Source: a virus. Taken from it: 43,499 nt of DNA. The DNA lies in the IMG/VR virus record IMGVR_UViG_3300046169_000013, positions 1-43,499 of that record; one strand, given 5' to 3'. The notes beneath the pieces are model-generated. The model did not search any database and was not told the origin of the DNA. It saw nothing but the letters and a program-made list of their open reading frames with translations. Made by a program: the position numbers and the translations under genes. This document shows positions 40,711 to 43,499 of the stretch, one piece after another. The first letter of the stretch is position 1; every line of letters starts with the position of its first letter.

Positions 40711-41806
40711 TACTATTCTATCGATAGGTTCGGTTAACGCAGAATCTATCGGTGGAGTGGTTGAATCGACAGGAGTCGGTTCATTGCTAAGAGAGACAAG
40801 GGATGTCGTAAAGGCAGATGTCGGTGAGGATATTCAACTCAACGATACTGCTCAGACTGCCAAGGGTAGAATGTTAATCAAGTTCCTTGATGATGCAGAA
40901 CTATCCTTGATAGAACATACCAAAGTCTATATCGATAAGGTATACTACGATCCGAATCCAAGCAAGTCCAAGATGGTCATGAAGATGGCACTTGGAACTG
41001 CTCGGTTTGCTTCTGGTAGACTTGGTATGGTTGATAAGAAGAACATTGATATATCAACTCCGACCGCACAGATTGCTGTGCGTGGTACTGACTTCACAAC
41101 GACCATTGACGAACTGGGTAGAACATTAGTTATTCTGTTACCAGACGAGAATGGTGATCCGTCAGGAGAGATTGTTGTATCAAATGATGCAGGGTCGATA
41201 ACACTCGCAGAAGCATATTCCGCCACGATGGTATCAAGTGTATCAACACCCCCAACAGTAAAAGTTGTAATACAGAATATCACGCCAGCCGTGATCGATA
41301 ACATGTTCATTGTCAATCCTCCCAAAGAGGTAAAGACGGCAATAGAAGAACAACTGAAAGATGATCAGAATATCGACATGGGTGCATTGGATGCCGACTT
41401 CCTAGAGTTTGACGAACTAGAAAAAACGTATGACGACTATGCTGGTGGAGATCAATACACCAGACTAGACTATGATGCGTTGAGTGGTGAGTTTCTTACG
41501 GACTTACAGGACGTGGTCGAAGAGTTAATCCGAACTATGGGGAGACTAGAAGATGCACAAGAAGAAGGACAAGGTGGTCGGGTAAGACTGACTGGCGCTG
41601 TCTGGGGAATCAACGAGGACAGTCAATACAGAATATTTGAGGAAGATGACGGAATCGTCTTCTATAGAAATGTCGAGGGAGTAATAGAACTAAAGTTTGT
41701 TGACGGTGGTAGTATAAGACTAGATACAGATGTAGAAGGTTATCGTGGAACAATCACCGCAGATGGTGGCGATGACAAAATAGTCTCGATAAAACAGAGA
41801 GAATGA
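40661..41806 (+). CDS. FecR-domain secreted/periplasmic protein
   Basis: This 381-residue protein has signal peptide LLATVSTILSIGSVNA. A FecR-type domain follows: GSLLRETRDVVKADVGEDIQ, TAQTAKGRMLIKFLDDAEL, YIDKVYYDPNPSKSKMVMKM, RLGMVDKKNIDISTPTAQIAV and RGTDFTTTIDELG. A long C-terminal part ending with GAVWGINEDSQYRIF is unassigned. FecR domains usually sense signals in the periplasm. Free-standing FecR-domain proteins are often encoded beside CHASE2 cyclases in bacteria, as here. It overlaps curlin 1 by 50 bases. Confidence 0.82.
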   Translation: MTLLSRLVRKILLATVSTILSIGSVNAESIGGVVESTGVGSLLRETRDVVKADVGEDIQLNDTAQTAKGRMLIKFLDDAELSLIEHTKVYIDKVYYDPNPSKSKMVMKMALGTARFASGRLGMVDKKNIDISTPTAQIAVRGTDFTTTIDELGRTLVILLPDENGDPSGEIVVSNDAGSITLAEAYSATMVSSVSTPPTVKVVIQNITPAVIDNMFIVNPPKEVKTAIEEQLKDDQNIDMGALDADFLEFDELEKTYDDYAGGDQYTRLDYDALSGEFLTDLQDVVEELIRTMGRLEDAQEEGQGGRVRLTGAVWGINEDSQYRIFEEDDGIVFYRNVEGVIELKFVDGGSIRLDTDVEGYRGTITADGGDDKIVSIKQRE

Positions 41807-42483
41807 TGAAGAAAATATTATTTGTAATTTGTTTCGTTTGTTCATTGTCATACGCAGACAACGAAATCTTTATCGATCAATCAGGTAACAACTTTGCGAT
41901 TGGTACTGAACAAATAGGTGCTAACAATAACGCCACGGTAACTGCTGATGGAACAAATCAACAACTACTGATTATCCAATATAACGATACTACAGTAGAT
42001 AATGATGTAACAGTCAACACTACAGGTGCTGACAATGGTATCAAACTATGTCAAGGGTGTGCATTCGATTATCCAGAGAGTTACACTAATCACGACTATT
42101 GGTACGATAACTGGGAAGGTGGTGGTCATTCTATTGATGTAACTGTTACTGGAGATAGAAACGGCATCTCTGCTCAACAAACAAATCAAGGCAGTACAAA
42201 CGGTCATAGTTACGACCTAAACTTAACTGGAGATGATAACGAGGTTACGACCATTCAACAGCACGATGGTGCAAAGACGATCAACCTTACAATCTACAAT
42301 GACGAGAACGATGTGTTCATTCGTCAGAAGGGGGCGGGTTCAAACCACAGTGCTACCATAGAACTTGATGGTACATATGGCACGGACTTAACTTTAAAAC
42401 AATTTAATTCAACAGCATCCTATACTTTACAGCAAAACTGCTTGACAGTAGGCGGATGTTCTGTTATAATAACACAACAATGA
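41803..42483 (+). CDS. Curlin-like repeat protein 2
   Basis: This 226-residue secreted protein has signal MMKKILFVICFVCSLSYA. Repeat units are similar to curlin 1 and closer to CsgA: IFIDQSGNNFAIGTEQIGAN, VTGDRNGISAQQTNQG, LTGDDNEVTTIQQHDG, ENDVFIRQKGAGSN and LTLKQFNSTASYTLQQN. Two Cys pairs (KLCQGCAF and NCLTVGGCSV) occur. An aromatic insert (YPESYTNHDYWYDNWEGG) interrupts the repeats. The start overlaps the FecR stop (ATGA). The end holds the CHASE2 promoter. It could be the major or the nucleating fibre subunit. Confidence 0.78.
   Translation: MMKKILFVICFVCSLSYADNEIFIDQSGNNFAIGTEQIGANNNATVTADGTNQQLLIIQYNDTTVDNDVTVNTTGADNGIKLCQGCAFDYPESYTNHDYWYDNWEGGGHSIDVTVTGDRNGISAQQTNQGSTNGHSYDLNLTGDDNEVTTIQQHDGAKTINLTIYNDENDVFIRQKGAGSNHSATIELDGTYGTDLTLKQFNSTASYTLQQNCLTVGGCSVIITQQ
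42442..42470 (+). promoter_or_regulatory. Sigma70-type promoter inside curlin 2, for the CHASE2 gene
   Basis: TTGACA (42442-42447), 17-bp spacer, TATAAT (42465-42470), all perfect, lying in the last codons of curlin 2. The CHASE2 ATG (42480) comes only 9 bases after the -10 box, so its transcript would be leaderless or nearly so. Confidence 0.82.
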
Positions 42484-43499
42484 CAAAGTGGTATAGTGTC
42501 ATTCCTGTGATCGTTCTGTTCACAGTGTTAAAAATATCGCAGATTGACATCGTCAAGACGTTTCAATATGCATACTACGATCAGTTACAACAAAGTCACG
42601 AGATGGTCTCGGTGGACGACATTGTACTGGTAAACATAGACGAAGAAGCAATTAATAAGGAAGGACAATATCCGTGGCCAAGGCAGACAATCGCCAATTA
42701 TATAAACCAAGCACCAAGCAATACTCTACTTGTATCGACAATAATATGGTCGGAACCCGATCGGTTTGCAGGGGACAAGGAACTCTCAAACTCGATAGGT
42801 CAAAAACCAGTAATACTAGCAGCCGCCCCTACTCGCCAAACTACTACGGTTGATCTGGGAATCTATGCCAACGTTTCTACGTTTGGTAAACCAGTTGACT
42901 CATTAATAGATTACACAGGACTACTCACACCTATCCCCGAATTGGCAATGATGTCGATGGGGGTGGGTGCGGTATCCGCAGAAGTTGATCAACCTACAGG
43001 TGTTCTCAGACGAACGCCACTCATGGTAGGAATCAATGGACAACCTTATCCCTCTCTTGGGTTAGACGCCGTTAGGGTGTGGATAGGCGAACCTTCATAT
43101 ACCGTTAAGTACAATTCTCTTGGTGTAGAGTGGATAAGACTGGGTAAACAGGATCCATTGGTCACAGAACCCTCGTCAGAGTTGCCTGTTGCGTTCTGGC
43201 ACGACTTTAAATCTCAAAGTATACTAGACCCTATACCCGAAGGTAAGATAGCGATTCTTGGTGTGACAGCTGAGGGTGTTGCTAATCCAGTACCAACCCC
43301 AATGGGTGCAGTGTATCCCCACGAAGTTCAAGGTCATCAAATTCAGACCGTCCTTTCAGGTGTTCAAATACAGAGGCCCGACTGGAGTCTAATAGTTGAA
43401 GTGCTTTCGATTCTGGTAGTGTGTCTAGGAATCCTTGTATCGGTCTATAGGTTTCCCACAGTTCTTGGGGTGATAAGTTCGCTTTTCTTTCTTTCAATC
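42480..43499 (+). CDS. CHASE2-domain membrane protein, N-terminal part (3' end outside window)
   Basis: Open for 340 codons to the end of the window with no stop. It starts ATGA-overlapped with curlin 2. An N-terminal membrane segment (WYSVIPVIVLFTVLKISQ) is followed by a CHASE2 extracytoplasmic sensor domain: VDDIVLVNIDEEAINKEGQY, then PWPRQTIANYI, WSEPDRFAGDKELSN, GAVSAEVDQPTGVLRRTPLM and KIAILGVTAEGVANPVPTPM. Near the window end two hydrophobic segments begin (LIVEVLSILVVCLGILVSVY and VLGVISSLFFLSI), the first of the usual three after CHASE2. The output domain (adenylate cyclase, kinase or GGDEF in relatives) is beyond the window. Confidence 0.85.
   Translation, partial: MTKWYSVIPVIVLFTVLKISQIDIVKTFQYAYYDQLQQSHEMVSVDDIVLVNIDEEAINKEGQYPWPRQTIANYINQAPSNTLLVSTIIWSEPDRFAGDKELSNSIGQKPVILAAAPTRQTTTVDLGIYANVSTFGKPVDSLIDYTGLLTPIPELAMMSMGVGAVSAEVDQPTGVLRRTPLMVGINGQPYPSLGLDAVRVWIGEPSYTVKYNSLGVEWIRLGKQDPLVTEPSSELPVAFWHDFKSQSILDPIPEGKIAILGVTAEGVANPVPTPMGAVYPHEVQGHQIQTVLSGVQIQRPDWSLIVEVLSILVVCLGILVSVYRFPTVLGVISSLFFLSI

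Noticed and set aside
1-43499. CRISPR array, insertion sequence, integrase or rRNA
   Set aside because: No direct-repeat array, transposase, integrase or rRNA signature seen while reading both strands.

Overview
The window is a piece of a T4-like (Myoviridae-type) phage genome, most like those infecting marine bacteria. From gp18 through gp41, with uvsY, uvsW, gp55, gp47, gp46, gp45, gp44, gp62, regA, hsp20, gp43 and uvsX between, the core gene order matches what I know of T4-like cyanophages and pelagiphages. Marine-phage accessory genes fit this too: Hsp20, ThyX, MazG-like, 2OG-Fe(II) oxygenases and sugar-nucleotide enzymes. No photosynthesis gene is seen. Outer-membrane curli secretion genes imply a Gram-negative host, but the host cannot be named from the sequence.

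Layout. (1) 1-7050: tail and head morphogenesis on the plus strand (gp18 sheath, gp19 tube, gp20 portal, gp67 and gp68 core, gp21 protease, gp22 scaffold, gp23 capsid), ending in a strong terminator. (2) 7054-9809: a minus-strand island with three separately promoted units, namely tRNA-Gly, a DUF262+HNH GmrSD-like nuclease gene and a DUF4338/DruA-like gene. This looks like a defence or inter-phage-competition cassette. (3) 9835-37853: plus-strand replication, recombination and transcription genes, interleaved with glycosyltransferases, UDP-glucose dehydrogenase, a UDP-glucuronate epimerase, oxygenases and small membrane proteins. (4) 38098-43499: a late-promoter operon with two small holin-like membrane proteins, CsgF, CsgG, two curlin-like repeat proteins, a FecR-domain protein and, running off the window, a CHASE2-domain membrane protein. 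This phage-encoded curli plus sensor system is the most unusual content.

Regulation. Two promoter classes are readable. Late promoters carry TATAAATA (3642, 9835, 23868, 38098), matching the phage's own gp55 sigma factor and gp45 clamp. Near-perfect sigma70-type promoters (TTGACA/T, 17-18 bp, TATAAT) sit directly before gp55, gp47, gp46, gp45, gp44, gp43, the 27949 gene, each minus-strand unit and the CHASE2 gene. Three of them place the start codon only 7-9 bases after the -10 box, suggesting leaderless mRNAs.

Sequence quality. Four genes that should be intact, three of them core T4 genes, are broken by single-base indels: gp21, uvsW and gp45, with one extra base each, and a tail-tube-like gene at 9866-10359, with three indels. 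Re-joining the frames restores family-like proteins. Residual sequencing error is the simplest explanation, but true mutations or recoding cannot be excluded from the sequence alone.
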